Positions 53,153 through 64,000 of a stretch of DNA of 64,000 bases are shown here, piece by piece. This stretch comes from Ariolimax columbianus (taxonomy: Eukaryota > Mollusca > Gastropoda > Stylommatophora > Arionidae). The DNA lies in assembly GCA_036924085.1 (NCBI GenBank), contig JAVGWX010000002.1, positions 52,268,105 through 52,332,104 on the forward strand, read 5' to 3'. A model generated the notes under the pieces. It was not told the origin of the DNA, made no database searches, and saw nothing but the letters and a program-made list of their open reading frames with translations. Position 1 is the first letter of the stretch; each line of letters opens with the position of its first letter. The translations under genes and the position numbers were made by a program.

Positions 53153-54879
53153 CATGAAGATATGGACAAGAAAGAGCCTGTCAGATCCATTGTAGCAACA
53201 AAGATGGCGATGTAACCGGCTGTAAGTCTATATTGCTCTACTGTTTTAGTTCAATATGGATGCCACCAGACCACGGATTTGCCTGAAATTCACACTAGTC
53301 GACAACTTACACTTGTGTTCACGGAAACGTGTTGTTTTCCCATTTGGACTGGTTAATATGTTTGTTTTTTTGTGATTTCTTACGTCCGATTATCCTGGTC
53401 TGGACATTGGCTATATGAATAGCACTGCGCTTAAACCTGTGTCGAATTTCACGATCTAGTTCACATGGCTGAACTTCACATGATTAGCGCCTTTCACCCT
53501 AGCTGCAAACAGTGTCAATTTTGGTGTGTAAAATTTAGACACGACTATAATGAACTGAACACAGCTGCGGGAGAGATGCCAAACTCACTCACACGCTGAG
53601 TTATGTCCCTACGACCTCTTGTGATTATGGGAAAGGCTTGACACACAATGTTAGATATCATCCCCCCTCCGCTGCATTGTGGGATACCTATTTATGAGAA
53701 AGACTTCGGGAGTAAACCCTGAGGAGAAATCTGCATCCTGTGCTATCTTCAGTCGTCTCGATAAATATCTTGCTACTGGACAAGGGCAGCTCAGGACAAG
53801 AGAGTTAGGTTCACAAAAGGTGCAGTTTCTTTCTCACTTTAATCCAAGTCACCCATTTCAGCGGACACAGCAAGAGAAAAGACTGTCCGCACAGCTAAAC
53901 AAAGCAAGTGGTCTTCATCACTTGTGTGTGTTAAACGAACGAAACGAAGCACACTGATGCGTAGACAACAACTGAGCTCTTCTCAATAATCCTAGTAACA
54001 ACAATAAATTTACCTTAATTTTCTGGAACAAGTCAATATACAAGCTATATTTATGTTGTTGTTTTTTTGTGTGTGCACTTAATGCACAGAATATATGTAT
54101 GACTACAGTCAAAACTTAATACTGTTAATATTTGAAATACAAAGTTAAGAGGCAGTCAAGTCTTACATTAGAAAATTGCTTCATGAAAAATGAGTTGTGT
54201 AAAAAAACAAACCACTTTAACGTTTGTATTTCAGGTAGTCATATAATAATAATTATACAAATGTGAATAATTGTTTGCTGCATTAACATAGCTCTAAAAA
54301 ATGTTACTAAGTGCAGCATCAACTTGTTCCTACAGATTTGTTATCACATCATGCATATATTCTGTAAAGTCATGCCATTTTTCACTTTTCGTTTCCTTTT
54401 TATCAATTGTTTGAAGATTTCTTTTATCTTTAGGATTCTTTATCATCTACTGAATTTATGATATACATTTTTGTGTGCTCTGAATAACTGTCCTTGAGTT
54501 ATATATGTACCACATATATCATTTTGGTGGCCTTGTTTATACAATGATTGTTTGATAAAAAACCAAGGTCCACATTGGTACCTCACAGCAAATGATCAGG
54601 ATGCATGCAAAGTGCTGTTGGCTTCCTCACATAAGCAAACTTGTCAAATTGATGCCCAGTATAATGTGAATGTTTGCAAGTTTTATATACAAGTAAATTT
54701 TCAAAATGCATTTGTAATTTTAGTTGAAAGTAACCTTATATTTCCACAGCAGTTGAATGAAGACACCAAATATGTTTGATGTGAAATGAATCCAGATAAA
54801 GATGACATTACAAACCATATATAAATGAGAAGATTACCATAAAGCATTTCACAAGATAAAATGTGTCCTGACGAGAGAT
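53153..54879. other. No gene seen
   Basis: Mixed intergenic DNA. The 92-codon open frame at 53679-53957 matches no family I know and has no neighbours that support it. Confidence 0.45.
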
Positions 54880-55320
54880 AGATTTATGAACAAAGATGGC
54901 AGCAAAAAGACACAATTTAATCATCAAGTACCATACAGAGAGATCAAGAACATCATCAGAAATCAGTATATACACCAAAGGAGAGAAGACAGAAACATAA
55001 GCACCAGACCCAATTCACCAACTCAAAAGAAACCAACAAACTACCTTATTTCACCAGCCTACTAGAACATCTATACCGATTAAAGATCTCACAGATCAAT
55101 GAATGCCCATGCCGAACAGGTAGCCAGAATCCTGAACACATTCTACAGGAATGCCCACTCTATAGAAAAATGAGATACCGGACCTGGCCAGAGGGTGCAG
55201 AGCTGAGACAAATTCTGTGGGACAGTTGCTCCGACCTGGTGAAGACTACAGACTTGATCATGGCAACTGGTCTGCGGATATAGCATGACCAAAAGATCCT
55301 GAATGCAAAGAAGAAGAAAG
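54880..55320 (+). mobile_element. LINE-C 3' end
   Basis: Frames give VPYREIKNIIRNQYIHQRRE, then LLEHLYRLKISQINECPCRT, GSQNPEHILQECPLY, MRYRTWPEGAELRQILW. It ends in gaatgcaaagaagaagaaag. Nearest relative in the window is 2095-2510. LINE-B begins within 50 bp. Confidence 0.82.
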
Positions 55321-55359
55321 ATGTGTGAATGAGATCATCAAAAGAGACAATAATGGAAT

Positions 55360-57175
55360 GTTTAACATCATGAGTTGATCAAAGACATCCAGGAAACCTT
55401 GCAAGCAATCTCAGAGTGGTGCAACGACTCAAGCTCCAAGATCAATCCGAACAAGGCCTGCATGATGTGGTGTATTTTGAATAATTCGATAGTAAAGGCT
55501 GAGCTCCCGGGCATCACTTTTGATGGTTGCACCATTAACAGGTGTGATAGGTTGAAATACCTCGAGTGACTTTTGATCACAGTCTTTCCTATAATTGCCA
55601 TGTTGCCCATATCGTACAAAGATGCAAGAGAAGGTTAGGAGCACTCAAGACCATGGCTGCTGCCGACTTGGAACAACGCCTCCTGTTCATCCTATTTCGC
55701 CAGGTCGTGTTGTCTGTCATCGATTACGGACTTAGCATCCTCACACTTTCAAGAACACAGTGTGAAAGGTTGGAACTCATCCAGAATGAAGAGATGCGAC
55801 TGGTTCTAGGCTGCACTAGAGATACCCTGATTGTGATGATGCGGTACATGTTGGGATTGTTATTGGTGACATCCAGACATAAACTGGCACAAGTCAAAGC
55901 CTATATGCGTGTCACCATAGATACATGGCTCCCTCTGCACAGTAGAATCTCAGACACCAAGGGATCAAGAATCAAGAGAGGGTCGTCATGGATGGCACAG
56001 GCTGAGACAACAATCGGACACGTCACTCCAGCTGAGATGATAGCCAAAGTGGAAGAATGGGTCCACGCTGGTGATAGAGTACTAGAGAGTCATCATAACC
56101 ATAGGCAAGGAATGCAGAGAACAGAGCAACGGGAGAGCAGAGCACTAGGTAAATCAGCTGATAACTGAGAACACGCAGGAGAGGAAGATCAGGGGGCTCA
56201 CCCTGGGGGCAACTCTTTCCCTTCTCTCTTTTCTTCCCTCACTCTGTTTCATTTGACTCTGTCCTACAGTCACACTCTTGCACAACTTTCACACGCGCCC
56301 TCATGGTGAGGCCCTTCCATTGCACTTTGGTTGGGCTAGCTTCTGAGGACGCACAAACCTAGCATAGGTACATACAGACGCATACATGCATCCAAGCACT
56401 GGTTTATGCATCCTGATATCGCCCAATGGACTACAGTCTGGGGTGGAAAATGGCGCACCTTCACCAGTACAAACTAGTGAGGCAAACATCTAAGCAAAAA
56501 AAAACACGCAGGAGAGTGATGCTGTCATATACACCGATGGATCAGTCGTGCGCAGTGGGACATCAGGCTGGGGTTTCTCGGCTAGAGTGAGAGGAGAGGT
56601 CGTTGCTGAGTGCAGTAGGGCATACATGTCTTCAACCTCCAGTATGAGAATGGAGAAGGAAGCAGTGACCTTAGCACTGAAATGGATATCTGAGACTTCT
56701 ATAACAAGGGCAGTCATCGTGACAGACACGCAAGCCTTACTTCAGAAAGTACAAAAGGGATGGCTTAGATACGAGTGGAAAGCAGCTGTTGAGGCCTCAA
56801 ACCTCCAGGCATTGATATGGATCTACTGTCCTGCTCATGCCAGGGTTCAGGGCAATGAAAGAGCTGACATCATAGCTTAACAAGTTCCCATCATGGGCAC
56901 ATTAGTGATAGACAGAAGTGACATTTTGAAATCAATCAATGACTGCCTGCTGGATGAGGACACCGCAATAGATGAATCATCAATCCACAGATTGCTGCTA
57001 AGTTTTGACATTAAACGAGGTTCGAGCGGAGTGAGGCGCATGAGAGGACGGTGCAGGAGAGTGTACAACCAGGGAGCTACAGGGACCATCAGCATCCATA
57101 CCTTACGCCATTTGATGAAAGAGACTGAGCATCTATGGGTATGCCCAGAGTGCAGTAATGTCGATTCTTAGAAAC
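55360..57175 (+). mobile_element. LINE-B, 5'-truncated, with inserted repeat P
   Basis: RT end (LIKDIQETLQAISEWCNDSS, KINPNKACMMW, RLKYLE), a frameshift at about 55566, then 55566-56168 (HVAHIVQRCKRRLGALKTMA, VVLSVIDYGLSILTLSRTQC, EEMRLVLGCTRDT, HKLAQVKAYMRV). After the insertion, RNase H at 56510-56880 (AVIYTDGSVV, RMEKEAVTLALKW, AVIVTDTQALLQK, WIYCPAHARVQGNERADIIA). Last, 56893-57171 is a short C-terminal domain with RMRGRCRRVYNQ, HTLRHLM and LWVCPEC. The CPEC and preceding basic residues suggest a nucleic-acid-binding end. One of the better preserved LINEs here but still broken. Confidence 0.88.
56184..56502 (+). mobile_element. Repeat P, 319-bp poly-A retroposon with 14-bp TSD
   Basis: Inserted between the RT region and RNase H of LINE-B. 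Flanked by aacacgcaggagag at 56170-56183 and 56503-56516 without mismatch; ends in an A-run. The 5' half is pyrimidine-rich with no obvious tRNA head. Its 3' half recurs at 4183-4330. Confidence 0.92.
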
Positions 57176-58219
57176 AGAAACAGGACAAAGTTTTGTGGAG
57201 GTCCATAAGTGTCTTATGTGTATTTCACGGGAAGGTTTTAAAACAATTCAATATGTAAAAAGCTAACTGAATCTCTAAAAGAAAATAGGTTAGTTAACAG
57301 GCCCTTTTTTTTGTGCCCCAATCAGTCTGAATCTGACATATTTTGAATATTCACGTGTAATCTAGATGAATGATCAAATAATAAATCATTTCTCAGGCTC
57401 TGGTCTCTCATTTCATTGAACAGAAAGGCTGACTTTAAAACATTTCCCATGTGTGCAAATCTCGATGAAATGTCATGCATTTTACATTTAAACAAAAGAT
57501 GCGCATATGCTGAATGTCCAGTTATAATTTAGGTCACCAACAAGAGTTCATTGCTATCTAACAATTGTAGACAGTAGTGTTTTTGGTTCCTATTTCTCCC
57601 GAATCAGACAAACTAATGCCATAATCCTTCAAAACTGGTAAGTGTTAGAAAGTAAACAATCGGACAACAACCACACAGACAAGTATTTTAAGTACTATGG
57701 AAATATATACACCAAACAGAAAAGATAGTTGAAGTAAAAGATACTTGAATTGAACCCCATTTGTCCAGGTGATGAAAGTGCCTTGCTACAAGGAGATGAG
57801 TCCAGAGATTTTGCCAGCTGAACACCCGAACAGGTATAGATGGGGACTGCACGAGATGCAAAATTGGTATGGGAACCAGAGTAGCAACAAAGAAGAATGA
57901 AGGCATCATATAATGATATCAAGAGATGAATGAGACAAATGATGTGTGCTGCCATCTGGATCATGCTTCTCTAGCTTGCTACTTATGAAGTGAATGCCAC
58001 CTCAAATGGCTCCTTAATGGAAGCCTGTGCCAAACACACTTTTGGTACTCTTGCAGTGGTGATTTTTGTATGTAGCACTTTCTTTTATATGATGAGATTG
58101 CTAGCCCCATGCACTACTCTCTTTGTATCCACACTAGGAATTTAGCATATACTGAAAAGACAGATAGCCAAAAGCTGTTTGAATTTATTCCAATATTTGA
58201 CCTGGAATACTGTGCTTAA
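57176..58219. other. No gene seen; part of repeat D
   Basis: Non-coding. 57995-58140 matches repeat D (ttaatggaagcctgtgccaa, gattgctagccccatgcac). Confidence 0.45.
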
Positions 58220-58442
58220 CCAAGAGCTGTACACAATCAATTTCTCCATCTTATTGGTGAGCAACTGAGTGGAAGGTTATAGTCTTAGCGCCACATCATC
58301 CAAGAGCTGTACACAATTCATCTCATTGGTGAGCAACTGAGTGGAAGGTTATAGTCTTAGCGCCACATCATCCAAGAGCTGTACACAATTCATCTCATTG
58401 GTGAGCAACTGAGTGGAAGGTTATAGTCATAGTGCCACATCA
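58220..58442. repeat. 72-bp minisatellite, 3 units
   Basis: Unit ccaagagctgtacacaattc, atctcattggtgagcaactg, agtggaaggttatagtctta, gcgccacatcat. The first unit has a short extra stretch. Confidence 0.94.
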
Positions 58443-58610
58443 TCAGCAGAATCTACACAAAAATTTTCAAACGGATAAAAGGAACTGTGTATCAAGGAGG
58501 AACAATAAACCTTAATACACAGATAGTACTGCAATGTTAGTTGACAGCGAGCTAGAACTAGTGAAACAAATGAACAGAAGCAATGTATCTGGATGAGCAA
58601 CAAATATTGT

Positions 58611-58838
58611 AAAGTAAAGTAACCTATGGCATTACTGCCGTAGGGGTGTGAGGTGTTAGTGATCTCACATTACAAAGGCTTGGCTATATGAGGGCCATCT
58701 CCTCTCCCTCGCCGCTTGTACTTTCTGGACTAAACCGTTGCGGTCTGAAAAAAAATATTTCTATCTCAACCGGGGAACAAACCCAAAACCACTCAGATAC
58801 GAAGCCAGCTCGCCAATCACTGCACTACACAGCTTCCT
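58611..58838 (-). mobile_element. tRNA-derived SINE S1, second copy
   Basis: Matches 20812-21062 along its length, with a shortened middle. The head (minus strand) is more worn: tgtgtagtgcagtgattggc; B-box region gggtttgttcc. The (TTTAC)n end is at 58611-58625. Confidence 0.87.
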
Positions 58839-59362
58839 AACTATTGAGAAAACCAAAAACTATGATAGTTAGCAAAACAGACAAGAAGCCAACATTAACC
58901 GTTTATAGCCCCATTCAACTGGAACTGATGGCGTGTAAACCATCAGTTATGGTCCGATTGTACTCAAATCTAGAGCTAACACATGCGTTCTATTCTGTTG
59001 CATTGTGACTACTTTTAGGTTTTTGATATGACCTTAATTATGAAATGCACAGCTTTTGTTTAACGAAGAGCTGTTGCGTTGGTATTGACATTATTTGGTA
59101 CATTTTTTAACTTGCGGCTTTTGCATGATGGAATTAGGGCTTACAGTTGCATTCGCGTGATGTAATTAAGACTTATAGAGCTGATAAATTAATTATTGTT
59201 TGAACACGCCAATGATCATGTATCTAAATTACATGTGCATGTTCAATACAAGTCTGGTTTTGATTATGACAGTGGAACAGATGACAGAAAAGTGGTTAGT
59301 CAAATGATAAAACGTTAAGCGATATTTTCTCCTCCACAATGACATTTAAAACTTCATGTGGG

Positions 59363-59605
59363 GACAGCGTGGGCTAGTGACACGGCTCACAACTCAAAGG
59401 TACTGGGTTCGATCCCCATGACAACACTGGCGGTTATCCTGGGGAAGCAACCCGTAGGTAGAAAATGCAAAAGAAAGCAGACTCATATAAATGCATGCTG
59501 AAGTCGGATGCACTGGGCCGACAGGCGCAAAATAAAAACTACAGTGCAACGCACACTGCCTTGGGGAATTGAGAAATAAGGTGAACGCAAAAAAAAACAA
59601 CAACA
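59363..59605 (+). mobile_element. tRNA-derived SINE S3
   Basis: Head gacagcgtgggctagtgaca, consensus B box gggttcgatcccc (59405-59417), body gctgaagtcggatgcactgg and gccgacaggcgcaaaat, A-rich end. Older copy at 17010-17225. The body block is also in R2. Confidence 0.85.
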
Positions 59606-59620
59606 TAATTTAGTTGTGTA

Positions 59621-60283
59621 CGAGGCGTGTTCCAATGAAACCGGACCAAACCGCAACAAGTGAACATTCGCACGATGATGTTACTTCTGGTGTAAACAGC
59701 ACATACCAATTGTCAAGTTTCCAAAATTTCATTATCCTCCAACTCATATTTTCCTCAGCAGACCATTGAAGACATGGCGGGTGTGATACGGAATCCGTCC
59801 AGAGTTGATAAGCAAGCCGTGATTCGGTTTCCAACAGCTGAAGGATGTTAACCAGTTGACATTCATCGCAGAATGCAGGCAGTGTATGGTGACAAAAGTG
59901 TGTCGAAGACAACAGTGAAGAACTGGACAACAATGTTTAAATAAGGACGTGAGTTGCCTTAACTCATGTCTTTCTTTGAACATTGTTATCCAGATCTTCA
60001 CTGTTGTCTTCGACACACTTTTGTCACCATACACTGCCTGCATTCTGCTATGAATGTTAAATGGTCGACATCCTTCAGCTGTTAGAAACCGAATCACCAC
60101 TCGCTGATCAACTCTGGACGGATTCCGTATTACATCCGCCATGTTTTCAACGGTCTGCTGAGGAAACGGAGTCCGAGGATAATGAAATTTTGCAAACTTG
60201 ATGGTTGGGTATATGCTGTTTATACCAGAAATGACATAATGCACATGTTGCAGTTTGGTCTGGTTTCATTTGGACACGCCTCG
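59621..60283. mobile_element. Palindromic mariner derivative (two 5' ends head to head)
   Basis: 663 bp flanked by TA at 59619-59620 and 60284-60285. The two ends are inverted: cgaggcgtgttccaatgaaa on the left and cgaggcgtgtccaaatgaaa on the right, 34 of 38 bases matching at the termini. The inversion continues through both arms to a centre near 59956 with almost no spacer. Each arm holds the N-terminal DNA-binding part of a mariner-type transposase: on the right arm (minus strand) MADVIRNPSRVDQRVVIRFL, TAEGCRPFNIHSRM and QAVYGDKSVSKTTV, on the left arm the same with a stop. The catalytic domain is absent from both, so the element cannot encode an active enzyme. Confidence 0.93.
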
Positions 60284-60309
60284 TATAATCAAAACGTCAT
60301 TTTAAGTGT

Positions 60310-60990
60310 CCATCTGGCATATGTACCACATGGCCAGCCCAGTAGTATTTGCAAGAGAACGTGTCCTCCCCGGCATCTTGAAATAGGGTGCGTTCTCTGA
60401 CTTCAATCTCTTATCGAGATCCTGAGAACATGTCTTAAATAGGCTTGATCTTGCATTTGCGGTAGTATGGTTTTTGGAGACATTGCTTTTTCTGCATCCA
60501 TAGACCTACACCTCTGCTGACCTCGTCCAGTTCATTCGGGGAGTGTTGGGCCTACTTGGTGGTGTGGCTGATGAGCACAATGTTGTCTGCAAAGCAGTAG
60601 GTGGGTGAGTCTTTTCCCATCTATATTTATGCCTCTATCAGCCCCAACTCAATTGTTGGAAGATGTCCACAAGGGCTGCAGTAAAAAAGCTTTGAAGAAA
60701 TTATGTTGCCCTGCAGCACTCCTCTTGCTAGTGGAATATTTATTGGACAGTGGTACAGAGTAAAGTCTGTACTGCAACCTGTTTACTTCTTCAATCATCT
60801 TCGTGCAATTTTCCACCACATTCTGGTTTCTTAGGGCATTGATCCTAATACCGTTGAAGGCATTTTCGTAGTCTATAAACACCAGACATATGGGCAGATG
60901 TAGTTTGCGTGCTCTCTCCAGCAACTGGTGGATTGTGTGTAGGTGGTCTGTAGTGGAGAACCCTCTTTTGAATCCAGCCTGTTCTCAGGG
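60310..60990 (-). mobile_element. RTE-like LINE, reverse-transcriptase fragment
   Basis: Minus-strand frames from about 60990: QAGFKRGFSTTDHLHTIHQL, LERARKLHLPICLVFIDYEN, AFNGIRINALRNQ; the FIDYENAF palm motif and LPICL are characteristic of RTE-type RTs. The rest of the palm (ALVDIFQQL) is shifted. Tail text to about 60310. Confidence 0.82.
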
Positions 60991-61666
60991 TTATTGTTGG
61001 ACTAAGAGACAAAACTAATTAATTAGGCTGGACTGTAAAGGGTTAAACAAGATCAAATGGAGAACGTCCATGCCAACTGGGAGCAAAACAAGGTCACATT
61101 GTAAACTATCAAACATGCCATAAGAAGCATCTAAGGAGGCTTAATCCTGTAGATATTGTAATCCCTCACGGTGGAAGAGAACTGACCAAGTCAAGTAATA
61201 AATGGTGAAATACTGGAACAACTGAAGAGGAACACAGCAATATTAGTGTGAAGGATATATAGCAAGAAATGGAGCATCTTGGAGATTCATTAGTCAACCA
61301 TTGATATGGAGACAAGACTTTATCTGTATTAAACTATTTACTTGAAAATTCTTTTATACTATTTAATATAGTAAGTTAGAGAAAGCTTGCTGCTTGTGAA
61401 GAAAATGCTTAGTGGGAATGAACAAGTATTTCATTTCAGCAGGACAGAGGACATCTATTGTTATAGGAAATGAACAATTACTGTTATGAAGCTGATAACA
61501 GGTTGCACATGTCCTCAATACTATTTAATAAAATCATAAACAAACAAGTGGCAACAACAGATGTTATAATCTTTTAATAATTTTATTTACAAAATATCAA
61601 AACCAGATTAGTGATGGCCCAGAAATATGTATTTATTTTATGAAGTTCCATTAATGATCCATTTGG

Positions 61667-61790
61667 AGTTTTATATGACTATTCTATCTATCTTTTGAGT
61701 TTTATATGACTATTCTATCTATCTTTTGAGTTTTATATGACTATTCTATCTATCTTTTGAGTTTTATATGACTATTCTATCTATCTATCT
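61667..61790. repeat. 31-bp minisatellite, 4 units
   Basis: Unit gagttttatatgactattct then atctatctttt. It abuts the 3' end of the minus-strand LINE at 61790, whose tail is (GATA)n-like, and shares the ctatctatct motif with it. Confidence 0.93.
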
Positions 61791-62190
61791 GCTTTCAGCA
61801 CCAAGCATGGTGCATATGGCAGAACTCAATGATCTCCAGGTAGATCGGTCTGATGCCACTCGCAGTAGTTCCTGTATGTTGTCAAGACCCAGCATGTTGA
61901 CCTCTTAAGTGATTATCCTATGTAGTGTCTCTCTTGACCTGCCCCTCTTTCTGGTGCCACTTGGTTTCCTACATAATCGCTTGGATATGTCTGATGTACG
62001 CCCAACGTTTGTTCCTTAATATGGTAGAAACTCATTGCTGTCTGATCTCTAATATTATTTCCTAAGACATTTAAAAAAAAAATTCCATCTTGCCTATTTT
62101 CAAGAGTTTTACTCATTTTCCAGCTTTCGCATCCATATATTAATATTATGTTGGAGCTGTACAGCCTTTTAGTTTGATGTATTTATTCAG
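61790..62190 (-). mobile_element. LINE C-terminal remnant with GATA-like tail
   Basis: Minus strand: YMDAKAGK-like, then GTRKRGRSRETLHRIIT, EVNMLGLDNIQELLRVASDR and TWRSLSSAICTML, the basic tail plus DRxxWR ending of RNase H-less LINEs. One stop between the blocks. Confidence 0.75.
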
Positions 62191-62879
62191 TGTTTTCAAC
62201 TTCGATTCTTGTTAATTAGTTAGATGCAAATGAGGGCTAGGCGATTCGAGAAAAGATTTCAGTTGCTGACTATTATAAACAAATATTTATAATTTGTCAG
62301 CACTGTTTTCTGGATTGCACCATAATACCAGACTTCCCAGGTCTGGGATCAAATTGTTGCTCATGATAATGAGTTGTTATCAGGTGGTAAATGTTCATCA
62401 TCTTTGTTAAATACATATCAGCTTCTGAACAGCAAGATAATGGTTGAAGGAAAGAAAATATATGGTAATTCAGGTAATTTTGTGGAGAAAGTTTGTCAGC
62501 ATTAAACTGTATCACAGTGCTGCAGTCCTCATTTTCCACTGTAATTGATTTGTTTTATAGCAACTTTTGTTTTCATACCGCTGTATCGTGTGTTTCTGGT
62601 CTTGAAAAGCTTGTCTATGAGAACTACAATCTTTCTGAGTCTAAAATTGGTACACACAGAAAGCTATCAGTTGCAACAGAAAAATTTTCAAGTAACCTCA
62701 GGGCAGGTCTTGAAAATTGCAGCAGAAAAAGAAGAAAGACAGGTAGTAGTCTTTACTAGCACGATGTCAGTGGTTATGACATTACTGAATCAAAAAGAAT
62801 TAAAAATAACTCTCTATTAAGTATATCACTGATTTCAAGGAGTTGTGATAATGGATTCCTGATAATGAAAAACCTGACA
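62191..62879. other. No gene seen
   Basis: AT-rich non-coding DNA. The 80-90 codon frames at 62297-62820 show no recognisable motif. Confidence 0.45.
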
Positions 62880-63240
62880 GGCTGTCAAGGAAGGTGGAAA
62901 GCTATCTCAGTCTGATATCAGTATAACTTATGAGGAGGCTAAGAGGTTAACAAGTGTAGATATAGGAACAAGAGGGAAGCATAACATCCAGGTTAACAAC
63001 CAAATGACACATAAAACCACATCAGAAGAGGTGAACAGGTGGCACTATTCCACAACTGAGATATCAGCTATTCAACAAACTAACGATAGGAACTACATGT
63101 GAATATGTCTGTGGAACTGATAAAATAATTGATGGGCATCTGCCAAAAAAGGTGTCCAACATACAAGGAACAGAGAAAGGATACGTGGCTAATGCCAAAC
63201 CATTCCTGGACAAGGTCTATGGATATGCAAATGTATATCC
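62880..63240 (+). mobile_element. Very old LINE-A-type tail
   Basis: Frames recall the LINE-A tail: KEGGKLSQSDISITYEEAKR, later ISAIQQTN, a CGTDK-like stretch, and ACCA-FLDKVYGYAN-like text where LINE-A has TLDKLYGSV. Heavily mutated; no GAA tail left. Confidence 0.6.
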
Positions 63241-64000
63241 TTGCTCATTTGCATATATCCTGTCTTACTTTTTTGTTTAATCACTGATTATAAAAAAACT
63301 ATACAACATGAGCGTTTATGTTACCAAGGGAAGCAAAGAACTGATCCATTGCAACCTTCAAGCTAGTTGTAAAAAGCAACTAAAGAGGATTATGCATGGC
63401 GCTACAAGCCTCATGTAAAACAAAGTGCTATAGAAACTGCCACAGCAAGAACACACAAAGGCCCAGACATCCAAAAGGGAACAATTGCAGTATTAGTCAT
63501 ATACTTCATACAAATAAGAACAGAATCAAAAAGATGAGCCAAGGGATATTTAATGGATTATATTTAAAACAAAGTATGCTTGCTTTCTTCATCCACACTG
63601 AGTGTATTCTCATTACCACCACTTTGTAATATTAGAACATACGGAAGTAAATAATGGGCACATGGCAATAATCCTGTATGCACAAGCAGTAAGAAAGTAT
63701 TTTACTGTTACAATATTACACATTCTAGAGGAAACAATCATAATGACTGGCAGGGAAGGATAAATCCAGCTTTCACATGTTCTTTCAAATTTCTATAAAC
63801 TGAAATATCCATTACATTTGGTTTGACTGACGGTGCAAATTATCCTAAACTAAAACAGATTGCAAAATGCAGCAGCTGAAAAGATAGAAAACTACAACTA
63901 CATTCTCTGTGGCACCATTCCCATTCCTGGCAGGAGGTTTCCATTACCTGATCCAGACACTGCTGCATTTGGTCCTAGGAGGATCTGAAATATATATTAA
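63241..64000. other. No gene seen; short shared repeat at 63390-63455
   Basis: Contains the phrase taaaacaaagtgctatagaa that pairs with 25695-25760. Nothing else recognised up to the window end. Confidence 0.4.

Noticed and set aside
53679..53957. Possible small gene of 92 codons
   Set aside because: No recognisable domain, no splice partners and no neighbouring evidence; kept only as non-coding.
59363..59440. A tRNA gene with a perfect B box
   Set aside because: No acceptor stem closes and the sequence continues into a SINE body.
59744..60244. A 166-residue minus-strand frame as a transposase gene
   Set aside because: The first part is the mariner DNA-binding region, but the rest is antisense of the other arm of the palindrome; no catalytic domain follows.

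Overview
The window reads as animal nuclear DNA, most likely from a mollusc or another lophotrochozoan invertebrate. It has two spliced, compact protein genes with very long introns, an AT-rich background, many non-LTR retrotransposon (LINE) tails, tRNA-derived SINEs, and an unusually dense set of tandem arrays with 18-76 bp units. Nothing suggests bacterial or organellar DNA. The assignment to molluscs is inference from the LINE styles.

Gene 1 (10572-25985, + strand, 7 coding exons) encodes a complete 246-residue short-chain dehydrogenase that matches dicarbonyl/L-xylulose reductase (DCXR) along its whole length. Its introns hold LINE tails, SINEs and five minisatellites. Gene 2 (40170-51684, + strand, 4 coding exons) encodes a complete 230-residue four-helix membrane protein of the claudin/PMP22/clarin type. 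The phases of all splice junctions close in both genes. No other intact cellular gene is visible.

Region by region: 1-6.6 kb is simple repeats, a LINE tail and a CR1-like fragment; 6.6-8.9 kb is the longest LINE-A copy; 8.9-10.3 kb is a broken hAT-like transposase on the minus strand; 10.5-26 kb is DCXR; 27-35.4 kb is a pile of LINEs nested in one another, three of which carry minisatellites built from their own coding sequence; 37-38 kb is a 52-bp minisatellite; 38-39 kb is two LINE fragments; 40-52 kb is gene 2 with a 1.4-kb nested LINE in intron 3; 52.1-53.1 kb is a candidate solo LTR; 54.9-57.2 kb is LINE-C and LINE-B; 59.6-60.3 kb is a palindromic mariner derivative; 60.3-63.2 kb is RTE-like and other LINE remains.

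The most informative structure is in the mobile elements. At least five copies of one LINE family (LINE-A, 3' tail of GAA units) keep target-site duplications (TSDs) of about 9-15 bp. A separate short repeat family (R2) ends in the same kind of tail, which suggests it borrows the LINE-A machinery. Several minisatellites arose by amplification of short segments inside LINE copies.
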